Assembly (NCBI RefSeq): GCF_002224125.1
Contig: NZ_NCSM01000003.1
Location: 67,716 to 131,715, forward strand
Source: Streptomyces sp. NBS 14/10
GTDB lineage: Bacteria; Actinomycetota; Actinomycetes; Streptomycetales; Streptomycetaceae
Direction: 5' to 3'
Length of the DNA stretch: 64,000 nucleotides
Below, piece after piece: positions 51,503-60,409 of this stretch. A program made the translations under genes and the position numbers. The first letter of the stretch is position 1. The number at the start of each line of letters is the position of its first letter. The notes under the pieces are model-generated. The model made no database searches. It was given only the letters and a program-made list of their open reading frames with translations, and was not told the DNA's origin.

Positions 51503-52363
51503 ATGCTACGGCTCGGACGGCGTGAGTTCGGCGAGAACGAACAAGTGATCATGGCGATCGTGAACCGGACGCCGGACTCCTTCTACGACCGGGGGGCCAC
51601 CTTCCACGACGGGCCCGCCCTGGACCGTGTCGAGCAGGCGGTGGCGGAGGGCGCCGCCATCGTCGACATCGGCGGAGTGAAGGCCGGTCCCGGCGACGAG
51701 GTGAGCGCCGCCGAGGAGGTGCGCCGCACGGTGGGCTTCGTGGCCGAGGTGCGCCGGCGCCACCCCGACGTGGTGATCAGCGTGGACACCTGGCGCCACG
51801 AGGTCGGCGAGGCGGTCTGCGAGGCGGGCGCGGATCTGCTCAACGACGCATGGGGCGGGGTCGACCCCAAGCTGGCCGAGGTCGCGGCCCGGTACGGCGC
51901 CGGTCTGGTGTGCACCCACGCGGGCGGCGCCCAGCCGCGCACCAGGCCGCACCGGGTCGCGTACGACGATGTGGTGGCCGACGTCCTGCGGGTCACGCTG
52001 GAGCTCGCGCGGCGCGCCGTCGAGCTGGGCGTGGAGCGCGAGTCGATCATGATCGACCCGGGCCACGACTTCGGCAAGAACACCCGGCACTCGCTGGAGG
52101 CGACCCGGCGGCTCGGCGAGCTGGCGGAGACCGGCTGGCCCGTGCTGGTCTCGCTGTCCAACAAGGACTTCGTGGGCGAGACGCTGGACCGGCCGGTCAA
52201 GGAGCGGCTGCTCGGCACCCTCGCGACAACCGCGATCTCGGCCTGGCTCGGCGCCCGGGTCTACCGGGTGCACGAGGTGGCCGAGACCCGCCAGGTGCTG
52301 GACATGGTGTCCTCCATCGCCGGTCACCGGCCCCCGGCGGTCGCCCGGCGCGGCGTGGCCTGA
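51503..52363 (+). CDS. folP2: Dihydropteroate-synthase family protein, FolP2-like
   Basis: 286 aa TIM-barrel. VMAIVNRTPDSFYDRG corresponds to the DHPS MGIVNVTPDSFSDGG loop, followed by ADLLNDAWGG, IDPGHDFGKN, SNKDFVG and the terminal RVHEV. Second-copy FolP proteins in mycobacteria lack DHPS activity, so the role in folate synthesis is uncertain. ATG at 51503 has GAGG eight bases upstream. Heptamer repeats follow its stop. Confidence 0.85.
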   Translation: MLRLGRREFGENEQVIMAIVNRTPDSFYDRGATFHDGPALDRVEQAVAEGAAIVDIGGVKAGPGDEVSAAEEVRRTVGFVAEVRRRHPDVVISVDTWRHEVGEAVCEAGADLLNDAWGGVDPKLAEVAARYGAGLVCTHAGGAQPRTRPHRVAYDDVVADVLRVTLELARRAVELGVERESIMIDPGHDFGKNTRHSLEATRRLGELAETGWPVLVSLSNKDFVGETLDRPVKERLLGTLATTAISAWLGARVYRVHEVAETRQVLDMVSSIAGHRPPAVARRGVA

Positions 52364-52408
52364 CGGCGACGGGCGACGGGCGACGGGTGACGGGTGACGG
52401 GTGACGGG
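52361..52408 (+). repeat. Heptamer tandem repeat after the FolP2-like gene
   Basis: CGACGGG three times (52367-52387) then TGACGGG three times (52388-52408), preceded by TGACGG that contains the gene's stop (52361-52363). Period 7, not a multiple of three. Confidence 0.88.
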
Positions 52409-52444
52409 TCGGCCCACAGGCGAGCCGGCGGGGCGGCAGGTAGG

Positions 52445-53194
52445 TCAGCCGCCGGACTCCTTCGTCATCAGCTCGACGACCTCGTCCACGTCGTCGGTGA
52501 GGCGGAACAGCTCCAGGTCCATCGGGCTCGCCTTGCCCTGCGCGACGAGCGTGTCCTTCACCCAGGCCACCAGGCCCTGCCAGTAGGCGCTGCCGTAGAG
52601 GACGATCGGGAAGCGGGTCACCTTCTTGGTCTGCACGAGGGTCAGCGCCTCGAAGAACTCGTCCAGGGTGCCGACCCCGCCGGGCAGCACTACGAACCCC
52701 TGCGCGTACTTCACGAACATCGTCTTGCGGACGAAGAAGTAGCGGAAGTTCACGCCGATGTCGACGTACGGGTTCAGGCCCTGCTCGTACGGCAGCTCGA
52801 TGCCGAGCCCGACGGAGACCCCGCCCGCCTCGCACGCGCCCTTGTTCGCCGCCTCCATCGCCCCCGGGCCGCCGCCCGTGATCACCGCGAACCCCGCCTC
52901 CGCGAGGGCCCGCCCGATCCGCACCCCCGCCTCGTACTCCGGCGACCCCTCCGGCGTACGGGCGGACCCGAAGACGCTGACCGCCCGGCCGAGGTCGGCG
53001 AGCGCGCCGAAGCCCTCGACGAACTCCGACTGGATGCGCAGCACCCGGAACGGGTCCTCGTGCACCCAGTGGGTCGCTCCCTGGCTGTCCAGCAGCCGCT
53101 GGTCGGTCGTGCCGGGCCGCATCTGCTGGCGTCGGCGCACGACCGGGCCCTCGCGCTGCTCCTGCAGCGTCCGCTCGTCCTCGGCGTTGCCCAT
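52445..53194 (-). CDS. LOG family protein (TIGR00730)
   Basis: 249 aa. The signature GGGPGAMEAANKGA and the second PGGVGTLDEFFE are complete, as in Lonely Guy cytokinin-activating enzymes, which cleave nucleoside-5'-monophosphates to release free bases. Many bacterial LOGs have this phosphoribohydrolase activity. ATG at 53194 (MGNAED) has AAGGGAG five bases upstream. It lies between FolP2-like and DapE; neighbouring position is shared with mycobacteria. Confidence 0.92.
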   Translation of the reverse strand: MGNAEDERTLQEQREGPVVRRRQQMRPGTTDQRLLDSQGATHWVHEDPFRVLRIQSEFVEGFGALADLGRAVSVFGSARTPEGSPEYEAGVRIGRALAEAGFAVITGGGPGAMEAANKGACEAGGVSVGLGIELPYEQGLNPYVDIGVNFRYFFVRKTMFVKYAQGFVVLPGGVGTLDEFFEALTLVQTKKVTRFPIVLYGSAYWQGLVAWVKDTLVAQGKASPMDLELFRLTDDVDEVVELMTKESGG

Positions 53195-53323
53195 GTGTGC
53201 TCCCTTCGCCACGATCTGCCTCCGAACAGCCGCAGATCTGTCGTTCAGCGTAGGCCCCTGTTCTCGGCGCGTCAGCCAAGTCGGAACCGAGCCCTCAAAA
53301 GGGCGCCAAAAGGGCTCTGAAAG

Positions 53324-53339
53324 GGCGGTCAGGCGGTCA
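53324..53339 (-). repeat. 8-bp duplication over the dapE stop
   Basis: GGCGGTCA occurs at 53324-53331 and 53332-53339. The dapE TGA (53329-53331, minus strand) is in the first. A related CAAAAGGGC repeat (53296-53322) lies just downstream of the gene. Confidence 0.8.
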
Positions 53340-54399
53340 GCCAGGCCCGCAGCCGCTGCTCGGCCTCCAGCACCGCCGCGGTGTTCACATGCTCCTCGCG
53401 GGTGTGTGCGAGGAGCGGATCGCCGGGGCCGTAGTTGATCGCGGGCACGCCGAGCGCCGAGAAGAAGGCGACGTCCGTCCAGGCGTCCTTGGGGGCCGGC
53501 TCCGTGCCGATCGACTCGACGAAGGCGGCCGCGGCCGGGTGGGACAGGCCCGGCAGCGCGCCGGGCGCGCTGTCCGTGGCCTCCACCTCGAACCCGTCGA
53601 AGACCTCGCGTACATGCGCGAGCGCCTCCGCCTCGGAGCGGTCGGGGGCGAACCGGTAGTTGACGGTCACGGCGCAGAAGTCCGGGATGACGTTGCCCGC
53701 GTGGCCACCCTCGATACGCACCGCGTTGAGCCCTTCACGGTACGTGAGCCCGTCGATGTCCACGCGGCGCGGCTGGTAGCCGACCAGCCGGTCGAGGACG
53801 GGCGCGGCCTTGTGGATGGCGTTCTCGCCGAGCCAGCTGCGCGCGGAGTGGGCGCGCCTGCCGCTCGCGGTGACCCGCACCCGCAGGGTGCCCTGACAGC
53901 CGGCCTCGACCTTGCCGTCGGTGGGCTCCAGCAGCACCGCGAAGTCGGCGGCCAGCCACTCGGGGTGCCGCTCGGCCAGCCGGCGCAGCCCGTTGAGCTC
54001 GAGGGCGACCTCTTCGTGGTCGTAGAAGACGAAGGTCAGATCGCGGTTGGGGGCGGGCACGGCCTGGGCGACGCGCAGCTGTACGGCCACGCCGGACTTC
54101 ATATCGGAGGTGCCGCAGCCCCACAGCACGCCTTCACCGTCGAGGCGGGAGGGGACGTTGTCGGCGATCGGCACGGTGTCGATATGTCCCGCGAGCACCA
54201 CCCGTTCCGCCCGCCCCAGGTTCGTCCGGGCCACGAGGGCATCCCCGTCGCGGTCGACGGTCAGATGCGGCAGGGCGCGCAGCGCCTCCTCGACGGCATC
54301 GGCGAGCGCCTTCTCGTCGCCGCTGACCGAGGGGAAGTCGACGAGCTGGGCGGTGAGCCGGGCGGCGTCCAGGGACAGATCAAGTGCGGGATGTGCCAT
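53329..54399 (-). CDS. dapE: Succinyl-diaminopimelate desuccinylase
   Basis: 356 aa M20 peptidase-family enzyme. Metal motifs: [10 protein letters not shown] (His, Asp), [10 protein letters not shown] (bridging Asp), FYDHEEV (catalytic and metal Glu), LLEPTDG, and a late HTREEHV. It removes succinate from N-succinyl-LL-diaminopimelate in lysine and peptidoglycan precursor synthesis. ATG at 54399 is seven bases after TAGGGT (54407-54412), a leaderless start; 115 upstream codons of the open frame are rejected. The DapC-like gene is nearby. Confidence 0.93.
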   Translation of the reverse strand: MAHPALDLSLDAARLTAQLVDFPSVSGDEKALADAVEEALRALPHLTVDRDGDALVARTNLGRAERVVLAGHIDTVPIADNVPSRLDGEGVLWGCGTSDMKSGVAVQLRVAQAVPAPNRDLTFVFYDHEEVALELNGLRRLAERHPEWLAADFAVLLEPTDGKVEAGCQGTLRVRVTASGRRAHSARSWLGENAIHKAAPVLDRLVGYQPRRVDIDGLTYREGLNAVRIEGGHAGNVIPDFCAVTVNYRFAPDRSEAEALAHVREVFDGFEVEATDSAPGALPGLSHPAAAAFVESIGTEPAPKDAWTDVAFFSALGVPAINYGPGDPLLAHTREEHVNTAAVLEAEQRLRAWLTA

Positions 54400-54584
54400 G
54401 GAACCGACCCTAGCCCGTCCTCCCCGACGGCGGCCGGGCAGTGGCGGTGCGGTGGCGACGGTGGCCGGGCAGCAGCGGTGCGGTGGCCGGGCAGGGCGGT
54501 GGTGGCGGGGCCTTCCGGGCCGGTGACGTGCCTCTTGACACATGTCGGTCCGGGGCCGGGCGGCCCTCAAGTAACGTGTGCGCC

Positions 54585-55490
54585 GTGCCCCTGCCCGTCC
54601 TCGCCAGCCGCGCCCGTCGGACACGCGCCGCGATCGCCTGCGCCGTACTGCTGGCCCTCGCCGGATATGTGGCGGCGCACATCGCGACCGGCGGCTGGGG
54701 CCCGCCCCGCTGCTTCGTACGGGCGGAGGGCGAGTATCTGGCACTCACCCCCGAACAGGCGGCGAACGCGGCCACGATCGAGGCGGTGGCCGCCTCCCGG
54801 GGGCTGCCGGAGCGGGCCGTCACCATCGCGCTGGCCACCGCGCTTCAGGAGTCGGGGCTGCGCAACATCCGCCATGGCGACCGGGATTCGCTGGGGCTCT
54901 TCCAGCAACGGCCCTCGCAGGGCTGGGGCACCGCGCGGCAGATCCAGGATCCGGTCTACGCCACGGGGCGGTTCTACGACCACCTGGTGAAGGTCCCCGG
55001 CTACTCGCGGCTCCCGCTCACGGTGGCCGCCCAGCGGGTGCAGTACAGCGGTTACCCGCAGGCGTACGCGAAGCACGAGACCGAGGCCGTGGTGTTGACC
55101 GGTGCGCTGACGGGGCGTTCCGCGACCGCCTTCTCCTGCCCCGGCCCGCCGGACGACGGGGTTCCGGGCGATCCGGCGCGGGTCCGAGCGGAGTTGAAGC
55201 GGGAGTTCGGCCCCGAGGTGGCGGCGGCGGTACGGCCGGCCGGGCAGGGCGGCGGGCGCGCCGCGACCGCGCATACGGTGCGGGTGTCGACCGGGCCGAC
55301 CCGGGCCCGCGGCGGGGCGGAGCGTAACGGCTGGGAATTGGCCTATTGGGCGGTGGCCCACTCGGACGAGTTGCGCATCGAACGCGTTTCTTATGGCAAC
55401 CATGTATGGACCGCTGGGAATTTGCGGGCCGGCTGGCATACCACCGACGAGGACTCCGGACCGGAAGTTCGTATCGCCATCGCCCGATAA
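54585..55490 (+). CDS. Membrane-anchored lysozyme/transglycosylase-like protein
   Basis: 301 aa. N-terminal membrane helix ([18 protein letters not shown]), then a lysozyme-like segment: [42 protein letters not shown] with likely catalytic Glu, and [14 protein letters not shown]. The C-terminal 100 residues are a variable domain. Database entries for such proteins are sometimes called heavy metal transporters, which the sequence does not support. GTG at 54585 is seven bases after TAACGT (54572-54577), leaderless. Confidence 0.78.
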   Translation: MPLPVLASRARRTRAAIACAVLLALAGYVAAHIATGGWGPPRCFVRAEGEYLALTPEQAANAATIEAVAASRGLPERAVTIALATALQESGLRNIRHGDRDSLGLFQQRPSQGWGTARQIQDPVYATGRFYDHLVKVPGYSRLPLTVAAQRVQYSGYPQAYAKHETEAVVLTGALTGRSATAFSCPGPPDDGVPGDPARVRAELKREFGPEVAAAVRPAGQGGGRAATAHTVRVSTGPTRARGGAERNGWELAYWAVAHSDELRIERVSYGNHVWTAGNLRAGWHTTDEDSGPEVRIAIAR

Positions 55491-55692
55491 CGCGGCAGAT
55501 CACCACTGGTGACGGAGGGTCAGAGCGGGTCCGGTGACATTTACAGATGCTCGTTCACATCCGAAACGGATTATGCGACGCATTGCCAATTCTTTACCTC
55601 GGCGCACCGCAACCTTCCCGCTTCTCACGCGGTATTCACTGCGTCCGGCTGCCGGACATCCACGCCAAATGTCCCTCCGTCAAAGGAGCATC

Positions 55693-56394
55693 ATGTCCCT
55701 CCCCCTCACGCGTCGGATCGCCCGGACCGCGCTGCTGGTCGCAGCGGGCGCCGCTCCCGTGGTCGGTGCCGCCGGCGCCGCGAGTGCAGCGGACCTGTCC
55801 CTGACGCAGGCCCCCAAGCTGGGTGGGTTGAGCGCGCTCGACACCGCCGCGGTCGGCAGCCTCGCGGACGCCGCCTCGCAGCACGTCGGAAGCGCGGCGG
55901 GCGAGGTCGGCGGCAAGGCCGGCGGGACCGTCACGCGTGCCCTCCGGGGCCCGGAGCAGACCGCTCCGGCCGCCCGGTCCGCGGACAAGGCCGCTGCGGG
56001 CAAGGCCATCTCCGAGGCCAGGGCGGCCTCCGGCAAGGCGGCCTCCGGAGCGAAGTCGGTCGCCGGCAAGACCGGAAAGGTGGGGGCGGCGAAGGCCGAC
56101 AAGGGCGACCACGGCAAGGCGGTGGCCGACAAGTCCATGCCCGAGGCCAAGGCCAAGGCCAAGGGGGGCAAGGGCCGCCACGCCGCCCCGAGCCGCGGCA
56201 AGGCCGTCGCGAGCAAGGTCGGCAAGGCTGTCACCGGCAAGGCCGGCAAGGCCAGGAAGGCCGGCAAGGCCGCCGCCGGAAAGGCCGCGGCGAGCGAGCC
56301 CGCCCAGGCCATCCCGGCCGCCCCGAGCACACTGCCCACCAGCTCCCTGACCGACGGCCTGCCGGTCAAGGGCCTGCCGATCCTCGGCGGCTGA
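55693..56394 (+). CDS. Secreted Lys/Ala-repeat protein, unknown
   Basis: 233 aa. Sec signal peptide of about 33 residues ending ASAAD. The mature part is low complexity with many GKA/GKAA repeats (for example SKVGKAVTGKAGKARKAGKAAAGKAA), basic and probably disordered, similar in composition to histone-like tails. Ends in a hydrophobic GLPVKGLPILGG. Good AAAGGAG before the ATG. Annotated as ATP-binding in some genomes, but no nucleotide motif is visible. Function unknown, possibly cell-wall associated. Confidence 0.72.
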   Translation: MSLPLTRRIARTALLVAAGAAPVVGAAGAASAADLSLTQAPKLGGLSALDTAAVGSLADAASQHVGSAAGEVGGKAGGTVTRALRGPEQTAPAARSADKAAAGKAISEARAASGKAASGAKSVAGKTGKVGAAKADKGDHGKAVADKSMPEAKAKAKGGKGRHAAPSRGKAVASKVGKAVTGKAGKARKAGKAAAGKAAASEPAQAIPAAPSTLPTSSLTDGLPVKGLPILGG

Positions 56395-56419
56395 ACCTCC
56401 CCCTTTTTGAGGCTCGGTT

Positions 56420-56451
56420 CTCCCCCAGCTACCGCTGGGAGGTGCCCCCGG
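56420..56451. repeat. Dispersed intergenic palindromic repeat, copy 2
   Basis: CTCCCCCAGCTACCGCTGGGAGGTGCCCCCGG, nearly the same as 43914-43946. Both copies lie downstream of genes, 12.5 kb apart. Confidence 0.82.
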
Positions 56452-56509
56452 GGGGCGCTACAGCCACGGTCGACGGTCGACCACGCGGCGGTAGCCGGCT
56501 GTGTCGATC

Positions 56510-56564
56510 TGCGGCTCCGCCGCGTGGCGATCGCGGCCTCGCCCCCTCGCGCGGCGGAGCCGCA
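56510..56564. repeat. 15-bp perfect inverted repeat
   Basis: TGCGGCTCCGCCGCG (56510-56524) is the exact reverse complement of CGCGGCGGAGCCGCA (56550-56564), with a 25-base loop. Possibly a degenerate mobile or REP-like element. Confidence 0.75.
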
Positions 56565-56678
56565 TATTGATCGCAGCCTCGGGGCCTGCGCGCTCTCCCT
56601 TTCACAGTGACATCAGCGCCTCCGGCGCGGGCGGCCGCGCCCCTTCGGCTCACTCGCCGGCCCCACGCGCGAAACACC

Positions 56679-56710
56679 CGGGCCCGGGGAGCATCCGCTC
56701 CCCGGGCCCG
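56679..56710. terminator. Terminator after the dapC-like gene
   Basis: CGGGCCCGGGGAGC (56679-56692), loop ATCC, complement 56697-56710, perfect 14 bp, just beyond the stop of the dapC-like gene (minus strand). Confidence 0.85.
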
Positions 56711-56734
56711 TCGCCTGTCCCTGTGGCCGCGCGC

Positions 56735-57847
56735 TCAGCGCCTGGGCAGGCCGCCGCCCAGCCGCTGGACCGCCGCCGCGACCCGCTCGTCGGTGGCGGT
56801 GAACGCGACCCGTACGTTCCGCTCCCCCGCCACGCCGTAGAAGTCGCCCGGCGCCACCAGGATGCCCAGTTCGGCGAGCGCGCCGACGGTGTCCCAGCAC
56901 GGCTCGTCCCGCGTCGCCCACAGGTACAGCGACGCCTCGCTGTGCTCGATGCGGAAGCCGCACCCTTCAAGCGCCTCGCGCAGCTCGGCCCGGCGGCGGG
57001 CGTAGCGCTCGCGCTGCTCGGCCACGTGCGCGTCGTCGCCCAGCGCGGCGACGGTGGCGGCCTGGACGGGCGCGGGCACCATCATCCCGCCGTGCTTGCG
57101 GATCTGCAGCAGCTCGCCGAGCACCGCCGCGTCACCGGCGAGGAACGCCGCGCGGTAGCCCGCCAGGTTGGAGCGCTTGGAGAGCGAGTGCACCGCCACC
57201 AGGCCCTCGAAGCTGCCGCCGGAGACCTCGGGGTGCAGTACGGACACCGGGTCGGCGTCCCAGCCGAGCTCCAGGTAGCACTCGTCGCTGGCCAGCAGCA
57301 CGCCATGCGCGCGGGCCCAGGCCACCGCGGTCCGCAGCTCGTCCTTGTCCAGCACCCGGCCGGTCGGGTTGGACGGGGAGTTGAGCCACAGCAGCTTCAG
57401 CCCCGCGGGGTCGAGCTCCGTAGGCTCGTCGTACGGCACGGGCTCCGCGCCCGCCAGCCGCGCGCCCACCTCGTACGTCGGGTAGGCAAGACGCGGGAAG
57501 GCGACCCGGTCGCCGGGGCCGATACCGAGCTGGGTGGGCAGCGACGCCACCAGCTCCTTGGAGCCGACCACCGGCAGCACCTGGGTGTGGTCCACACCCG
57601 TCGCGCCCAGCCGCCGCTCCACCCAGCCGGTCAGCGCGTCCCGCAGCGCGGCGGTGCCCCATACGGTGGGATAGCCGGGGCTGTCGGCCGCGCTGGTCAG
57701 CGCCGTGCGGATCAGCTCGGGGACCGGGTCGACGGGGGTGCCCACCGACAGGTCGACGATGCCGTCCGGATGCGCCGCGGCGGTCGCCTTGTACGGTTCG
57801 AGCCGGTCCCAGGGGAAGACGGGGAGGCGGGCGGAGACGGGTGGCAC
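56735..57847 (-). CDS. dapC: Succinyldiaminopimelate transaminase (DapC-like class I/II aminotransferase)
   Basis: 370 aa fold-type I PLP enzyme: WLNSPSNPTGRVL, ASDECYLELGWD and the PLP-lysine box SLSKRSNLAGYRAAF, with a C-terminal RVAFTATDE (substrate carboxylate Arg). Next to a 7Fe ferredoxin gene, as for dapC in other actinobacteria, it probably transfers amino groups to N-succinyl-2-amino-6-ketopimelate in lysine synthesis. GTG at 57847 is preferred; the frame is open upstream by 55 codons but these are unlike the family. Substrate assignment rests on context and family, and a generic aminotransferase is possible. Confidence 0.82.
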   Translation of the reverse strand: MPPVSARLPVFPWDRLEPYKATAAAHPDGIVDLSVGTPVDPVPELIRTALTSAADSPGYPTVWGTAALRDALTGWVERRLGATGVDHTQVLPVVGSKELVASLPTQLGIGPGDRVAFPRLAYPTYEVGARLAGAEPVPYDEPTELDPAGLKLLWLNSPSNPTGRVLDKDELRTAVAWARAHGVLLASDECYLELGWDADPVSVLHPEVSGGSFEGLVAVHSLSKRSNLAGYRAAFLAGDAAVLGELLQIRKHGGMMVPAPVQAATVAALGDDAHVAEQRERYARRRAELREALEGCGFRIEHSEASLYLWATRDEPCWDTVGALAELGILVAPGDFYGVAGERNVRVAFTATDERVAAAVQRLGGGLPRR

Positions 57848-57962
57848 AACTGGCTCGCTTTCTTGGGAAAAACAGCCCGGCCCCGCAGGCCGTGGTGGCA
57901 TGCGGGACCGAGGGCTGCGCGGTGCTGGGGCGTCTTCTAGAACGCGCCCGCGCGCCGCGAGG

Positions 57963-58289
57963 TCACTCGTCGTGCTCCTGCGGGGGCAGGGCCGCGATGA
58001 AGGGGTGGTCACGCTCGATCAGGCCCAGCTTGCTCGCGCCACCGGGCGAGCCCAGCTCGTCGAAGAACTCGACGTTGGCCTTGTAGTAGTCCTTCCACTC
58101 CTCGGGAGTGTCGTCCTCGTAGAAGATCGCCTCGACCGGGCAGACCGGCTCACAGGCCCCACAGTCGACGCACTCGTCCGGGTGGATGTACAAGGACCGC
58201 TGGCCCTCGTAGATGCAGTCGACGGGGCACTCCTCGATGCACGCCTTGTCTTTCAGGTCGACACAAGGCTGCGCGATGACGTAGGTCAC
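57963..58289 (-). CDS. fdxA: 7Fe ferredoxin (FdxA/FdxC-type)
   Basis: 108 aa. Cysteines C9, C17, C21 and C25 and the set CVDCGACEPVCP (C40, C43, C46, C50) give a [3Fe-4S] plus [4Fe-4S] ferredoxin. It carries electrons to monooxygenases or other reductases. GTG at 58289 is preceded by GAGGAGG nine bases away. The downstream neighbour dapC lies 115 bp away on the same strand, as in mycobacteria. Confidence 0.93.
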   Translation of the reverse strand: MTYVIAQPCVDLKDKACIEECPVDCIYEGQRSLYIHPDECVDCGACEPVCPVEAIFYEDDTPEEWKDYYKANVEFFDELGSPGGASKLGLIERDHPFIAALPPQEHDE

Positions 58290-58402
58290 GCTGTCGTTCC
58301 TCCTCTTAGGGCTGCTATCGCGCGGGAGCGCGGCGTCGTCGATGCCCGCACCTAGTATCTCCGTTCTTGGGCACCAGACGCACGTGAGGGGCGAGCAGAG
58401 CT

Positions 58403-59443
58403 GTGGATTTCACCACTGGCGGACGACTTGAGGTCCGGATTACCCCGTCTGACGTGGGTAGACGCGTGTCCGTCAGGCTGACGATCGAGGGTGGCGACAG
58501 CGGCGCGCGGTTCACGGACGTGGTCGGCGTGCTCACATCGTGGACACACGGTGTGCTGTGCGTCACTCGGCGCACGGGCGAGGAAGTCCGCATCGCGGAA
58601 TCCTCGCTGGTGGCGGGCAAGGTCGTGCCCGCGGCTCCGGCCCGCCGCCGCGGCCCGGCGGCGACCGCGGCCGAACTGGACCGGGCCGCCGCCCGCGCCT
58701 GGCCGCCGGTGGAGAGCGTACGGCTCGGGGAGTGGGAGCTGCGCGCGGCGGGCGGCTTCACCCGGCGCGCCAACTCCGCGCTGCCGCTCGGCGATCCGGG
58801 CGTACCGGTCGAGGACGCGCTGCGGCAGGTGACCGCCTGGTACGCCGAGCGCGGACTGCCCGCCTATATCCAGGTCAGCACCGGCGCCGAGGGGACACAG
58901 GAACTGCTGGCCGCGGAGCTCGCGGCGCACGGCTGGGTCCGTGAGGTCTCCGTGGACATACGGATCGCCGCCCTCGCCCCCATCGCGGACAAGGACGCCG
59001 ATGTCTCCCGGGTCACCCTCTCCCGCGATATCGACGACGCCTGGCTGGCCCGCTATCAGCGCTCCGCCTCCGGCGAGCCCTCCCCCGAGGTGCTGCGGGT
59101 GCTCCGGGGCGGCCCGTCGGTGTGGTTCGCGACCATAACGACGGCAGACGACGCCTCAGGCGTCCCGGCCGCGATCGGGCGGTGCGTGGTGGACGGCCGC
59201 TGGGCCGGGTTCACGGCCGTGGAGACCGATCCGCTGCTGCGCCGGCAGGGCCTGGCCAGCGCCGTGATGACGGCGCTCGCCCGCAAGGCCCTGGAGGAGG
59301 GCGCCTCGGCTGCGTATCTGCAGGTCGAGGCGGACAATGACGGTGCCAGGGCGCTCTACGAGGGCATGGGCTTCAGCACACACCACAGCTACCACCACTG
59401 GCGCGGACCCCACGAGAACAACCCCCACGAGAACCACCGCTGA
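58403..59443 (+). CDS. GNAT N-acetyltransferase with N-terminal beta domain
   Basis: 346 aa. N-terminal 75 residues are an SH3/Tudor-like beta domain (GGRLEVRITPSDVGRRVSVRLTIEGG...GVLCVTRRTGEEVRI). C-terminal GNAT domain has the acetyl-CoA loop LLRRQGLASAVMTALARKA and YLQVEADNDGARALYEGMGF. Acceptor unknown. GTG at 58403 follows GAGGGG about 11 bases upstream. Divergent from ferredoxin. Ends in a His/Asn-rich tail. Confidence 0.86.
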   Translation: MDFTTGGRLEVRITPSDVGRRVSVRLTIEGGDSGARFTDVVGVLTSWTHGVLCVTRRTGEEVRIAESSLVAGKVVPAAPARRRGPAATAAELDRAAARAWPPVESVRLGEWELRAAGGFTRRANSALPLGDPGVPVEDALRQVTAWYAERGLPAYIQVSTGAEGTQELLAAELAAHGWVREVSVDIRIAALAPIADKDADVSRVTLSRDIDDAWLARYQRSASGEPSPEVLRVLRGGPSVWFATITTADDASGVPAAIGRCVVDGRWAGFTAVETDPLLRRQGLASAVMTALARKALEEGASAAYLQVEADNDGARALYEGMGFSTHHSYHHWRGPHENNPHENHR

Positions 59444-59460
59444 TCGGGTACGAGGCACCT

Positions 59461-60300
59461 ATGCCACGCAGAGACGACACCCCGGCCCGGCGCCGGCGCT
59501 TCGCGGAGGCGGCCCGCGAGGAGCGCCCCGATCTGGCGCTGCTGTGCCTGCTGGTGGCTCAGGAGGCCGATCCGGAGCTGGACGACGACGGAATCGACGC
59601 CGTACAGATCGAACTCGACCGGCTGGCCGGTCTGGTGCCCTACTCCCCCGGCGGGCCCGGCGACTGGGCCGCGGCGCTGGCCGGGCTGCTCGGCGACCGC
59701 CTCGACTTCCGCGGCTCCGCGGCCGACTACCGGCGGCTGGAGTCCTCGCTGCTGCACGAGGTGCTGCGGCGGCGGCGCGGACTGCCGATCCTGCTGTCCG
59801 TGGTGTGGCTGGAGGTGGCGCGGCGGGCGGGCGCACCGGTGTACGGGGTGGCGCTGCCGGGCCACTTCGTGGTCGGCTTCGGCGATCCGTACGGGCGTCA
59901 TGTGCTGGCGGATCCCTTCGACGGCGGGCGGGTGCTGTCCGACGAGGACGCGGCGCTGCTGGTGGCGGGGGCGCTGGGGGTCCCGCCGGCCGCGACGGTG
60001 GCGGCCCCGGCCACTCCGCTGGAGATCGTGCTGCGGATCCTGAACAACATCCGCGCCTGGGCCGCCGCCCGGCCCGAGCGCACGGATGTCCAGCTGTGGG
60101 CGGTCGAGCTGTCCCTGCTGCTGCCCAGCCACCCGGCCCGGCTCCGCTACGAGCGGGCCAAACTGCTCGTGGAGCGCGGGGACTTCGTGGCCGGCGCGAA
60201 GGAGATGGAGGAGTACGCGGAGGTCGTGGCCGCCATGGAGCCGAACGCGGCGGAGGCCGTACGGCGCCGGGCGCGGGCCGCCAGGGCAAGGCTGAACTGA
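59461..60300 (+). CDS. Transglutaminase-like/SirB1 family protein
   Basis: 279 aa. The sequence LLHEVLRRRRGLPILLSVVWLEVARRAGAPVYGVALPGHFVVGF is the SirB1 transglutaminase-like core, in which Ser replaces the Cys expected at the active site. TPR-like helices follow (LWAVELSLLLPSHPARLRYERAKLLVERGDF). Function unknown, probably non-catalytic. ATG at 59461 has a GAGG five bases upstream. It is 17 bp after the GNAT gene and probably co-transcribed. Confidence 0.83.
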   Translation: MPRRDDTPARRRRFAEAAREERPDLALLCLLVAQEADPELDDDGIDAVQIELDRLAGLVPYSPGGPGDWAAALAGLLGDRLDFRGSAADYRRLESSLLHEVLRRRRGLPILLSVVWLEVARRAGAPVYGVALPGHFVVGFGDPYGRHVLADPFDGGRVLSDEDAALLVAGALGVPPAATVAAPATPLEIVLRILNNIRAWAAARPERTDVQLWAVELSLLLPSHPARLRYERAKLLVERGDFVAGAKEMEEYAEVVAAMEPNAAEAVRRRARAARARLN

Positions 60301-60409
60301 GCAGCGCACCGCGCCAGGTCAGCCACCGCGCCTAGACGGCCGCGAACCGGAACGGCCACCGCACCGGGACGGTGGCCGTGCCGACCCGGACGGCCGGGCA
60401 CTCACGCGA

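Larger units (their letters stand above)
56395..56734. other. Gene-free region with repeats and terminators
   Basis: 340 bp with no supported gene. It contains the second copy of the dispersed repeat (56420-56451), a 15-bp inverted repeat (56510-56564) and a terminator hairpin (56679-56710). The DNA between shows repeated GATCGCGGCCTCG-type blocks. Confidence 0.75.

Noticed and set aside
52361..52408. Repeat array considered as CRISPR or origin-like iterons
   Set aside because: Units are 7 bp without spacers and lie at a gene end; not a CRISPR and no plasmid or origin context.
54433..54520. Two G-rich blocks (GGCCGGGCAG...GCGGTGCGGTGG) before the lysozyme-like gene, considered as a G-quadruplex or promoter element
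   Set aside because: G-runs are mostly two bases long and the composition is typical of the genome; a specific function is not supported.
57848..57962. Hairpin before a T-run (minus strand) between ferredoxin and dapC
   Set aside because: The stem is only about 5 bp; too weak to call a terminator with confidence.
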